Source: Ichthyophis bannanicus (Eukaryota; Chordata; Amphibia; Gymnophiona; Ichthyophiidae). From it: a stretch of DNA of 64,000 bases. Positions 22,031-32,040 of the stretch are shown piece by piece. A model generated the notes under the pieces. It was not told where the DNA came from and did no database searches. It worked only from the letters and a program-made list of their open reading frames with translations. Made by a program: the position numbers and the translations under genes. The stretch covers positions 75,174,662 to 75,238,661 of the forward strand of contig CM066043.1 in assembly GCA_033557465.1 (NCBI GenBank), read 5' to 3'. Numbering within the stretch: the first letter of the stretch is position 1; every line of letters starts with the position of its first letter.

Positions 22031-23574
22031 TGTCAGACGGCTGCCTGGGTGAGAATGTTCACAGTCTTGGCAAGTGCATATATCAATAAGATTTGCAAGG
22101 GATTGTGGGAAATGCAGTCCATTCACACCAGACACAGCCACTCACAATAATTAGTTGTGCTTGAGTGTAAAGCCAATAAGATATTTATTTATGGGGTTAT
22201 TTCTCCCAACACAGATATGCTTGGTAGCACATAAAACAGGATACTTGCTTTCAGTGTTAAACTTGGAAAAACAAAATCAGGAAAACATTTGAACTTGTCA
22301 GGCAATCAAAGCAAAAGAATAAAGACCTGGTTGGTAACAAACTGGTCTTTTCTGTAGGCTTTAGCTAATATTTTCTTAGCAGTGTTTCAAACAACAAGCA
22401 AAACCCACAAAGAAGGGAACAACTGTTCTTTTCAGGTTAACTTCTTATATCTTCACACATAGACTCAGAAGTGATTCCCTCAGAGCTCACAAGCAATTAG
22501 GTAAGGCTCAATTGCTAGCAGTTATCCAGCTGAAACCCCTTAGCTGGCTTGCTTTCTACTGCGTGGCCCAAAATCCTACTCAGGAGCTTTTCTGAGTAGA
22601 TTAAAGAACAAGTTTGTATTTCTTTGTGATGGTTGCTGTACTTTGTAACAGAAAATTACCAAAGGAGTTTAGACAGAGAGCAATCCATATATTCACAGCC
22701 TGTATCTAAGACCGCTCCCCCTTCTTCAACAATCATGGATTCAATATCATGGATTGGCACAGAGGAATTTCTCAATGTAGCACTCTCAGGAGAATACTTG
22801 TTTGCCTGCTGTCTTTCAAGGTTATAGCTAGGGCATAGATCAGTGTTCATACCTGAGCTTCCATTGCTGTTAAGAGTTCCTCTCTAAATAGCCTGGCCAG
22901 TATGTAGTCCAGTTCTTATGTCCAGCCTTCCAATCCAGATCCCTCTACACTGGATCTCTCTTCACATACCTTCTGGCACGGGTCCTAGGGTTCCTTCCAA
23001 GTGCAGCCGTCTCCCTCACAGGTACCGTCTGGAGATGCCTAGCTCTGCAGCACCACTCCTCTGGTTTTCCCTAGTCCAATGGTGTACGCTGGCCTTTTGA
23101 ATGTCTCCCAGTATACGTACTGCTCTGGACTCCTTTAGCCCTCCCAAATGCTTTTCTCTTCTTTCTTCCAAAGGGTTTCTTGCCCTCTCTGTCCGTCCGC
23201 ACTGGCTTCTGCTTCTGATGATCCTCCAGATGAAACTGAGGATAATTCTGAGGATAATTCTCTGTAGAATAATCTCTACCTTTATTCTGCTTTGATGAGT
23301 GCTCCACCCTAGCACAGCGCAGCTGTGCTGAATCAGGCCCTGCCCTTTGAGATGAGTGCTTGGGGATTACCTCATAGCCCTCCTGATTGAACACACGTTT
23401 CCCCACTTCAGCTCCTCTAATGGCTGTTGGAAACCTGGTGCATTCTGGGACTGGTAGTCTTTTATGGGAAAATTCTGTTTTCTTATTTCTACCAGAACTG
23501 ACAGGTTGCTTGTTCAGAGTCACTTCACCTTTTCTATAGCTCCTTCCTAAGCTATGATAAGCTTCCTTATCACA
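22031..23574 (-). mobile_element. Probable solo LTR of an LTR retrotransposon, in element A
   Basis: 1544 bp starting TGTCAG and ending TCACA (TG..CA termini), flanked by GGTT at 22027-22030 and 23575-23578. The host YR sequence is uninterrupted once it is removed. On the minus strand an ATAAATAAATAT run, a likely polyadenylation signal, lies about 150 bp from one end, so I read it as minus-oriented. No internal gag or pol remains. A 150-codon minus-strand frame at 23071-23523 has no recognisable motif. Confidence 0.65.
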
Positions 23575-24101
23575 GGTTTCATCATGACAAGGTAGTCCTT
23601 AGGACTCATCCACACTTTATGCCAAAGGTGGTCTCGCCTTTTCATCTTAACCAAGCAGTCTACCTGCCTGTGTTCTTTCCAAGACCTCATGCATCAAATG
23701 CAGAAAGGAATCTTCATACTTTAGATTGTAAAAGAGCTTTAGCCTTTTACTTGCAAAGAACACAGCAACATAGAAAGTCCTCTCAACTCTTTGTTGCTTT
23801 TGATTCTTCTCATTTGGGACTTCCAGTCTCCAAGAGAACACTGTCCAGCTGGATTGCACAGTGTATTTCCTTTGCCTGTCAGAGTAAGAACCTTCCTCTG
23901 GAGGGCCATGTCACTGCTCACAATGTGAGAGCCATGGCAGCTTCAATGGCTCATCTGCACTCTGTGTCTATCGACAACATCTGTCGAACAGCCACTTGGG
24001 CCTCGGTTCATACCTTCACAGCCCATTACTGCTTGGACAAAGACTCCCGCCGGGATGCCTTGTTTGGTCAGGCTGTTCTCCAACACCTTTTCCATACCTA
24101 A
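23575..24101 (+). pseudogene. DIRS tyrosine recombinase, element A, second part
   Basis: Continues the YR catalytic domain: HHDKVVLRTHPHFMPKVVSP, LDCKRALAFYLQRTQ, KRTLSSWIAQCI, HxxR box AHNVRAMAASM, and Tyr box AHYCLDKDSR. It ends TAA at 24099-24101. This part is undamaged, but it is separated from the first half by the LTR and by upstream shifts. Confidence 0.9.
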
Positions 24102-24221
24102 TCAACTCCTACCCACCATCCCTGGTAGGATGCCGGAGATCCATGGGGGGGAAGTGGAGCCCTGTCCCAGGGACACACAACTTCCGGGGTCTCTCCCTGG
24201 CATCTAAAGCTAGGGAGTCCC

Positions 24222-24266
24222 CATATGTGAAGACTACAATCCTGCTTGTTCCTGGAGATAGCATAG
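24222..24266 (+). repeat. DIRS ICR of element A, left part, cut by element D
   Basis: CATATGTGAAGACTACAATCC.. to GGAGATAGCATAG, then element D. It carries A's private GTAGTCTTC variant in reverse complement (compare 4778-4786). The remainder is at 29813-29865. Confidence 0.9.
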
Positions 24267-24428
24267 ATCTCCAGGAACAAGCAGGAATAAGTCCTCACAT
24301 ATGGGTACGTCGGTACCGACGGAGCCTGCGCGGGAAAGCTCCCCAGCTTCCCAGAAGAAAGTTTTTGGGAGCCTCCCACAGCGCATGCGCGCTGCCTTCC
24401 CGCCTTTCCTGACCAACTCTCCTCAGTT
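24267..24428 (+). repeat. DIRS left inverted terminal repeat, element D
   Basis: 162 bp to CTCCTCAGTT, inverse of 29633-29785. It contains GTCGGTACCGAC. Confidence 0.9.
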
Positions 24429-24650
24429 CTTCTTTTCCGCGGAGCCAGCAGGTCGTGTTCCTGTCACCGCTGAAGAAGTTCTTATTTTAATTTGTTTCTT
24501 TAGTCGCGTGTCTGCCTTCCCCGACTCCATACCGGTACCGCCGGTCTTTTTTCTTTTTACTTTTCAAAAAAAAATTAAATATTTTCTTTTTCCTAGTTGG
24601 TGAAATTTTTCTCCCCTTAGGCCTCTAGGCCTGGAGAAAATTTTTCCCTC

Positions 24651-26381
24651 ATGGAGAAACCAGCATCTGGTTTCAAAAAATGCACCAAGTGTAGCGGTAC
24701 CATCTCAGTCACCGACACACATGAATGGTGTCTTAAATGTTTGGGGCTGATGTCTAAACGTGGCTTACAAAACCGAGCAGCCAAGTTTCATATGCTGTTT
24801 TCCACAGATACTCCAGCATCGACATCTTCCAGGTCTTCCTCTCCTGATGGATCTCAGGTAACCAAACATTCTTCTGGCAGGTCCTCAAAGGGCAAATCTC
24901 CCTCCAAGTATCGAGATGCCCCCGGGCTTGACCCTGAGGACCCTGCCCCAGCCAAACAACCCCGGTGGGAAGCTCCAGCTTCCAAAGCTCCTCCTATGGG
25001 GTTACAGGTTGACATCGATAGCACGGCCTCGACCGATCACCTGTTAGACTGCTCTGGGGTACCGGCACATCCTTCCGGTACCGACATCCAGGCAGTCGTG
25101 GCGTCTATGGATCATACAGTTCAATCCATGCGGTACCGACTTCGGTTCCGGTACCGCATCCGATACCGGTACCCAGGGCATCCACATCGATCAGGATACC
25201 GGTCCCGGTTCCCGGTTCCGGGGCTTTTCCCGATACCGATCCGGTTCCGGGTACGCCCGATGTCGATACCGGTCGATACGCTTATCGATCCCTGGAAGCA
25301 AACAGACGATACTTCCAGTCTTCTGATGATTCCGATTCATCGGATGACTCTCCTGAAGTATCTCTTACTCTTCCTGAGGAGCCCTCTTCTCCAAAGAGGA
25401 GAATGTCTCCTCCAGAGGATTTGTCCTTTCAAGACTTCATCATGGAAGTAGCTAAAGGACTATCTATTTCAGTAACCTCTGAAAAAGAACCTAGAGCAAA
25501 AAAGTTAGACATTTTGGGATACTCTAAGGTTCCCAGAGAGGCAGTCACCTTGCCAATTCATGAAATTCTCCAAGAACATTTGCTTGAATTGTGGGAGACT
25601 CCTCTCACCCTTTCTCCTCATTCTCGTAGATTGGACACTATGTACCGTGTCCCTCCCTCCTCCTGGTTTTCAAAAAACTCAGCTTCTTCACCATTCTATT
25701 GTGGTGCAGTCAGCTATGAAGAGAATAAAGAGTACCAAAAGACACTCTTCTACTCCTCCAGGAAGAGAATGCAGGACCTTGGATGCTTTTGGTAGAAAAA
25801 TCTTCCAAGCTAGCATGCTTACTGCCAGAATCAATTCATACAGCCTTTATATGGGTATGTTTCTGAAGGAGGTTGCAGAAAAGCTGCACAACTTTCTCCC
25901 TTTTATTCCTGAAGATAAAAGCGAGGAATTCCTTCTTTGGCTTAAGCATACGCAAGACATTTCAAAGTTTTCCAACAGGACACCCTTTGATTCCTTTGAG
26001 GTTGCCAGCAGAGCCTCAGGAATTGCTATAGCTGCTCGTAGAATTGCTTGGCTCCAGGCTTCTGATCTAGAACCCTGGGTTCAAGATGGTTTAGGAAATC
26101 TATCCTGTACAGGTGAAAACCTATTTGGCAAAGAGTGGCAAATTAAAGCCACTCAAATGGATGCAGAAAATGCTGCTCTTGATAGACTTTCTACCTCCAC
26201 TCCAGCCAAGAAAAAATCTTTTAAAAAGTCTTTTTACAAGAAGGGCAGATTTCCTTCCACTTCTGGTCAACAGTCTTCTGCAGGTCGATTTGCTACTAAA
26301 CGTCAGCAACCCAAACAGGCCAGGCCTAAACCTGCAGGGGCTGCTGCAACCCAGCAGTCCCAAGCCCCTCAGGGGTTTTGA
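24651..26381 (+). pseudogene. DIRS gag, element D, frameshifted
   Basis: ATG 24651, MEKPASGFKKCTKCSGTISV with the first two cysteine pairs (KCTKC, CLKC). The stretch GPEH.. to the third pair is deleted (CLGLMSKRGLQ). The VP-rich spacer, built from GGTACCG repeats, shifts frame near 25125. The conserved core is split between 25403-25795 (SPPEDLSFQDFIMEVAKGL.. LDTMYRV) and 25560-26381 (FQKTQLLHHSIVVQSAM.. ARRIAWLQASDLEPWVQDGL.. ENLFGKEW). The C-terminus is basic. It ends TTT-TGA-C. Confidence 0.85.
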
Positions 26382-26382
26382 C
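26376..26382 (+). promoter_or_regulatory. Putative +1 ribosomal frameshift site at gag stop, element D
   Basis: GGG-TTT-TGA-C. The pol frame, open across the gag stop, reads ..TTT-(T)-GAC-CTA-GTG (FDLVLENL). Same motif as in the other copies. Confidence 0.5.
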
Positions 26383-28301
26383 CTAGTGCTAGAGAACTTA
26401 ACCTTTCTGGCTCTACAACAGCCAGAACCTCTCACCATTCCAGGAAGGTTAGCTCATTTTGCTCCCAGATGGGAGCAAATCACATCAGAGCAGTGGACCC
26501 TCTCCATCATCAGAGAGGGCTACAAACTTCATTTCTCAGACCTTCCTCCCTACACCATAGTGAGACATTTCAATTCTCCCACATCTCTCCTCGACCTTCT
26601 GGATCAGGAGGTAACCTCCCTTCTGGCCCAGAGGGCTATAGAAGAAGTTCCTCTTCTTCAACAGGGGTCAGGTTTTTACTCCCCCTACTTTCTCATCCCA
26701 AAGAAAACAGGGGGATACAGACCTATTCTAGATCTCCGAGAATTGAACAAATTTCTGTACAAGGAGAGGTTCAAGATGCTCTCTTTAGGCACTCTCCTTC
26801 CATACCTACAGAGTCAGCATTGGCTTTGTTCTCTAGATCTCAAGGATGCGTACACCCATATTCTCATCCATCCATCCCACAGAAAATTTCTACTTTTTCT
26901 GTTCCAGGGAAAACATTACCAATACAGAGTCCTTCCTTTCGGTCTGGCCTCTGCTCCAAGAGTGTTCACCAAATGCATGGCAATAGTTGCTGCATTTCTG
27001 CGCACTCTGGGAATCTTTGTCTTCCCATATCTGGACGACTGGCTCATCCGAGCTCCTGTCAGAAGCCCAAATTTCCCTGAACACTACCAGCTGCATTCTG
27101 CAGTATCTGGGACTTGTGGTAAATCTCCCAAAGTCTCAGCTCATCCCTACTCAGTCCCTAGAATTCATAGGGGCCTGGTTGGACACCACTACTGCAAGAG
27201 CCTATCTTCCCCATGCTCGTTGCCAACGTCTAGTGCAGTTAGCCTCCCAGATTCAGTCAAAGGACCACTTCATTGCCCGGGAGATGCTGAAACTACTAGG
27301 CCACATTGCTTCCACAGTACATGTGGTACCCTATGCTCGTCTACACATGAGAGCAGCTCAATGGACTTTGTCCACCCAGTGGACTCAAGCGTCAGGAGCT
27401 CTCTCAGACCAAATAGCAAACTCCAAACGTCTCCTTTGGTCTCTCCAATGGTGGATGTCCACTCAAAATCTGTTGTTGGGGTCCCCCTTCCAACCCTTGT
27501 TGCCCCAAGCAATCCTCACAACAGATGCCTCCCAAACAGGTTGGGGAGCTCATCTGCAAGACCTCTCCACCCAAGGTACTTGGTCCCCACAAGAGACCTC
27601 TCTTCATATCAACCACTTGAAACTAAGAGCAGTGTTCCTAGCTCTCAAGGTCTTTCATACCCTCCTCAGCTACCAGACAGTCCTCATTCAAACGGACAAT
27701 CAGGTAGCCATGTTTTACATAAACAAGCAAGGAGGAACTGGCTCTCTGTCGCTTTGCAACGAAGCTCTCAGATTATGGGCCTTCGCCAGAGAGCATCATA
27801 TCCATCTCCTGGCAGTATACCTCCCATGAATTCAAAACTCTTGGGCGGACAGACTCAGTCGAGTTCTACTCCCACACGAATGGTTCCCTGCACATGGATC
27901 AGGTACTCAGAATCTTTCAGGAATGGGGTACCCCGGATATAGACCTATTTGCAAGTCCGTGGAATGCCAAACCTCCCCAGTTCTGTTCCAGGATTCCGTC
28001 TCAGGGAGTTCAGGCCAAGGATGCCTTCCTCCTTCATTGGGGTCAGGACTTCCTGTATGCCTTTCCACCCATTCCTTTGATCCCCAAGACTCTGTTCAAA
28101 CTTCAGAGGGATCAAGGATACATGATCCTCATAGCTCCACGCTGGCCACGCCAAGTGTGGTACCCTCTACTTCTGCATCTCGCCCAAGTCCCCTCCCTGG
28201 ACTTGGGAGCTGCTCCAGACCTTCTGTCTCAGGAGGAGGGGACTTTGTGGCATCCAAACCCCAAGTCCCTTCACCTCAGAGCTTGGTTACTGAAGGCCTA
28301 G
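26382..28301 (+). pseudogene. DIRS pol, element D (RT, RNase H, methyltransferase-like)
   Basis: RT in one frame from ENLTFLALQQPEP through LDLKDAYTHILIHP and FPYLDDWLIRAP to about 27057, where a few bases are lost. The frame 26987-27829 continues with QYLGLVVNLPKSQL, RNase H (TDASQTGWG, LKLRA, TDNQVAMFYINKQGG) to a TGA at 27827-27829 (AVYLP*). The methyltransferase-like block follows to 28301 (DLFASPWNAKPPQFCSR.. YAFPPIPLIPKTLF.. LRAWLLKA*). All RT and RNase H signature residues remain, but at least two lesions break the protein. Confidence 0.85.
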
Positions 28302-29338
28302 ACCTTCAAGACTTCAATCTTTTGCAACAAGTGAAGGATATCCTTCATGCTTCCAGGAAACCTTCTACTAGGTGTTCCTATGCTTTTAAATGGAAGAGAT
28401 TTTCCATTTGGTGTGCTCAAAAGGGTCTTGACCCTCTAGCACTTCCCCTGAATTCTCTATTACAATATCTCCTGCATCTTTCCAATGCAGGCCTTAAGAC
28501 AAATTCCGTAAGGGTCCATTTAAGTGCTATTGCAGCATCCCTTAAGCGTATCAATGGACAACCTATTTCCTCTCATCCTCTTATTGCCAGATTCATGAGA
28601 GGCCTAGCCTTAACTAAACCTCCCATTCGACCTCCTCCGGTGGCATGGGACTTAAACTTGGTTCTTGGTCAGCTTATGAAGCCACCTTTTGAACCCTTAG
28701 CCACTACCTCCTTGAAATTTCTTTCCTGGAAGGTTATTTTCCTTATTGCAATCACTTCTGCTCGCCGCATTAGTGAGCTGCAGGCCTTAGTGGCTAATCC
28801 ACCTTATACAAGGTTCCATCATGATAAGGTAGTCCTTAGGACAAATCCTCACTTTATGCCTAAAGTGGTCTCACCTTTTCATCTTAATCAAGAGGTATAT
28901 TTACCTGTCTTTTTTCCAGTTCCTCATGCATCCACTGCAGAGAGGAACCTTCATACTCTAGATTGTAAAAGAGCTCTTGCTTTTTACTTACACAGGACAC
29001 AGCAACATAGAAAGTCTTCCCAACTTTTTGTTGCTTTTGATCCTTCTCATCTAGGACTTCCAGTCTCTAAAAGAACACTGTCCAATTGGATTGCTCAGTG
29101 TATTTCTTTTGCTTACCAGAGTAAGAACCTTTCTCTGGAGGGCCATGTCACAGCTCACAATGTGAGGGCCATGGCCACCTCTATGGCTCATCTTCATTCT
29201 GTATCCATCGATCAGATCTGTCGAGCAGCCACCTGGGCCTCGGTTCATACCTTCACAGCCCATTACTGTTTGGACAAGGACTCCCGCCGGGATGCCTTGT
29301 TTGGTCAGGCTGTCCTCAGACACCTGTTCCATTCTTGA
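28257..29338 (+). CDS. DIRS tyrosine recombinase, element D, open frame
   Basis: The YR frame (-1 to pol) is open from 27923 to the TGA at 29336-29338. From LVTEGLDLQDFNLLQQVKDI it reads STRCSYAFKWKRFSIWC, LKTNSVRVHLSAI, TSARRISELQALV (catalytic Arg, near 28755), AHNVRAMATSM (His and Arg, near 29155-29170) and AHYCLDKDSRR (Tyr 29264-29266). The C-terminus is FGQAVLRHLFHS. No lesion is seen, so this copy and C are the two candidates for active recombinase in the window. The start codon is not evident. Confidence 0.85.
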
Positions 29339-29451
29339 ACAACTCCTGCCCTCCTTCCCTGAATGGATGCCTGAGATCCATAGGAAGACGAGGAACCTTT
29401 CAGGGTCTCATACCCTTGGGGATCTCCCGGGCATCTTAGCTAGGGAGTTCC

Positions 29452-29547
29452 CATATGTGAGGACTTATTCCTGCTTGTTCCTGGAGATAGCACAGTTACT
29501 TACCTGTAACAGGTGATCTCTGGGAATAGCAGGAATTAGTCCTCACA
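29452..29547 (+). repeat. DIRS internal complementary region, element D
   Basis: The left half is the exact reverse complement of 24267-24304. The right half matches the right edge with two differences. It shows the uninterrupted GCACAGTTACTTACC, the family-1 empty site for ICR insertions. Confidence 0.9.
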
Positions 29548-29632
29548 ACCCACCCACCTCCCCTAGGAGTTGTATCTCTCTCTCTCTATCTTTCCTTTCC
29601 TCTCTCTCTCTATTGTCTCAGCTTTAAACTCG

Positions 29633-29812
29633 AACTGAGGAGAGTTGGTCAGGGAAGGCAGCGCGCATGTGCTGTGGGAGGCTCCCAAAAGCTTTCTTCT
29701 GGGAAGCTGGGGAGCTTTCCCGTGCAGGCTACGTCGGTACCGACGTACCCATATGTGAGGACTAATTCCTGCTGTTCCCAGAGATCACCTGTTACAGGTA
29801 AGTAACTATGCT
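29633..29812 (+). repeat. DIRS right inverted terminal repeat, element D
   Basis: AACTGAGGAGAGTTGG.. to AAGTAACTATGCT, with the palindrome GTCGGTACCGAC near 29735 and the 27-nt right extension. Confidence 0.9.
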
Positions 29813-29865
29813 TTACTCACCTGTAACAGGTGATCTCCGGGAACAGCAGGAATTTAGTCTTCACA
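29813..29865 (+). repeat. DIRS ICR of element A, right part
   Basis: TTACTCACCTGTAACAGGTG.. TTTAGTCTTCACA, the reverse complement of A's right edge at about 30071-30121. Continues 24222-24266. Confidence 0.9.
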
Positions 29866-29946
29866 ACCCACCCTCCTCCCCTAGGAGTTGTATCTCTCTA
29901 TCTCTTTCTCTTTCCCTCTCTTTCTCTTTGTCTCAGTTTTAAACTC

Positions 29947-30127
29947 AACTGGAGAGAGGCAGTTGGGAAGGGCGGGAAGGCACCACACAGGTGCTGTGGG
30001 ATGCTCCCAAAAGCTTCCTAATTGGACGCTGGGGAGCGTTCCCGCGCAGGCTCCGTCGGTACCCATATGTGAAGACTAAATTTCTGCTGTTCCCAGAGAT
30101 CACCTGTTACAGGTGAGTAACTATGCT
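29947..30127 (+). repeat. DIRS right inverted terminal repeat, element A
   Basis: AACTGGAGAGAGGCAG.. to GAGTAACTATGCT, pairing with 4755-4918. The palindrome is reduced to GTCGGTACCC through a small deletion. Confidence 0.85.
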
Positions 30128-30539
30128 TTCATCCTAGCATTTTGAGCTACTCCTGTAAGATTAGCAATTTCACAGCAAAGCTCAATAAGGGTCCACATTG
30201 TGGCAGTTATAATAACTTTTTGGTAGAGTTTCGCTATGCATGCGCTGTTGAGTCCCCTTCTATGACTCCAAGGTTGATAATGTTCATTGTATTTGATCGC
30301 TTTTCATAAATAAGACAGCAAAGAAGGAAATAGACAAAATCAGACACATTGCAAATACCCTTGTGTTAAAGCAGTGTGGGTGAACAAAAGCAAGGGATAA
30401 AAATATCAAATATAAAATCAATTTTAAGAAATAATAAACAATATAAAACAAATAGTTAAAACTGAATAATAACTGTAAATAAACTATAAAAATCAAACCA
30501 GTTAGGCAGAATGTAGTAATGGAAAATCAGTCACTAAAA

Positions 30540-30820
30540 GGGAGGAGTGGTCTAGTGGTTAGGACAAGGTACTTCAGGCCGGAGGGTCGGGGGTTCAAGT
30601 CCCACCTGTGTATAGCAATCTCAGGCCGGAGGGACTGGGATTTCTAGTCCTATAGGCACTCCTTGTGGTCTTGGGCAAGCCACTTAACCCTCCATTGCCC
30701 ATGTTCCCTGTAAGTATTAGCGTATGTGTCTCATATCCCCTCGTGTTAAATGTATCCCCCAATTGACCGTTTCGACCCGGTATAAAGCAGGATATAAATA
30801 CAGCTAAATAAATAAATAAA
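30540..30820 (+). mobile_element. tRNA-derived SINE
   Basis: Pol III-type head with an A-box-like TAGTGGTTAGGAC and B box GGGTTCAAGTCCC (about 30589-30602). A body block close to CTTGGGCAAGCCACTTAACC, which also occurs in MIR/CORE-type SINEs, follows, and then an AAATAAATAAATAAA tail. It is the oldest-looking of the similar copies near 61004 and 62911. Confidence 0.8.
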
Positions 30821-31442
30821 ACAATTACGATTAATGCACGAAATATGTATATTATTTATATTTATAAATATGCATACAAGGTATATGTATACATTCATAT
30901 AAAGGAGCACCAACACATTCCCAACAATTTGTATCTGTTGTATCAATATCCATACATAGATCAACATGTTTCAGTGTGAAGCCTGCATTAGGGGATTTCA
31001 CTTTGATGTGGTTAATGCCCAATAAGGACAGCCAATAAGATAGCTAAAATTATACGGAACGGAGAGAACCTAATGAAAAAAGTAGGGGATGAAGAGCTAA
31101 AATATTCAACAAATGAAGATGACAATCAAAATTAAAAAGTGAAAAATAAGAAAAACATCAACTTACCCATAAAGGGCTAACACAACTAAATATTATAGCA
31201 TTAAATGGTAAGAGGTACTTCTGGTGACACTGCCAAGAAAACCCAGGAGCTTCTGGGTCGCCAGGAGTCAGGACTGACTCGAAGGCACACATTGCATTTT
31301 TGTACAGCCCAAAACAAACCAAACAAAAACTACTAAAGGAAATCCAAACCGAAATTGTCAAATTAAAAATGACTTCAAAAGGTGAGCTATGTTTGTCGAT
31401 AAATAAAAAAATATCATAATATTGGTGTGTTTTGTCTCGTAG

Positions 31443-31547
<105 letters not shown>

Positions 31548-31658
31548 TAAAGCAGCCTGAGCATAAATAGTGCTTTACTAATATGGGTTGATAGTGAGCA
31601 TCAGTGAGCATCAAGAATTTTTTCCGTCTTTGTAAGGTCCCATGTAGCACTATGCACC

Positions 31659-31807
31659 TTCCCCATGAGCAAGCAGGAAATAAGTCCTCATGTATAGGTG
31701 ATGTTATCAACAGAGCCTTGCACGGGAATGCTCCCCAGCTTCCAAAGGAAGCCTTTGGGAGGTACACCGTGCATGCATGCCTGCCTTCTTGCCATCTTCT
31801 CCAGTTT
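31659..31807 (+). repeat. DIRS left inverted terminal repeat, element J
   Basis: TTCCCCATGAGCAAGCAGG.. AAGTCCTCATGTATAGGTG.. CCTTTGGGAGG.. GCATGCATGC. Recognisable by order of blocks, but the central palindrome is lost. No partner right ITR remains. Confidence 0.65.
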
Positions 31808-32040
31808 TCTTTTTTCTGCAGATCTTCTAGGACATGTTCCTATGTAAAAAATTTTCTTCTTGGCCCTCATAAGTCGTTTTATTCTAGCCTTCCATGCCAC
31901 TTGTTGGCATAGTCGGTCTACTGATTTAGGATGTTTTCCTATCATTTTTCTTCTTTTTTTTTTTTTTTTTTTTGCCCCTGGGGACATTTTCCCACCCATG
32001 GCACTGTTGAATTTAACTTGGTTGTGGTGATATTTTTTAG

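Larger units (their letters stand above)
24267..29812 (+). mobile_element. DIRS element D (family 1), inserted in A's ICR
   Basis: 5546 bp, from ATCTCCAGGAACAAGCAGG to AAGTAACTATGCT. The flanks GCATAG and TTACTCACC rebuild the uninterrupted ICR seen at about 2610-2625. D has complete ITRs, an ICR and an open YR frame, but gag and pol carry several frameshifts. The left ICR half matches the left edge perfectly; the right half differs from the right edge at two positions. D is therefore young but older than C. Confidence 0.95.
4755..30127 (+). mobile_element. DIRS element A (family 1), host of a four-element nest
   Basis: Element A begins ATCTCCAGGAATAAGCAGG at 4755 and ends GAGTAACTATGCT at 30127. 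Its own sequence lies in 4755-7291, 18646-24266 and 29813-30127. It is interrupted by element B in RT (7292-18645), a CR1-like LINE (about 19894-21498), a solo LTR (22031-23574), and element D inside its ICR (24267-29812). Joining across each junction restores the expected sequence (for example GCAGCAT + TTCTTCGC inside the RT). The flanks are ..CATGTGA and TTCATCC.., with no target duplication. Confidence 0.9.
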
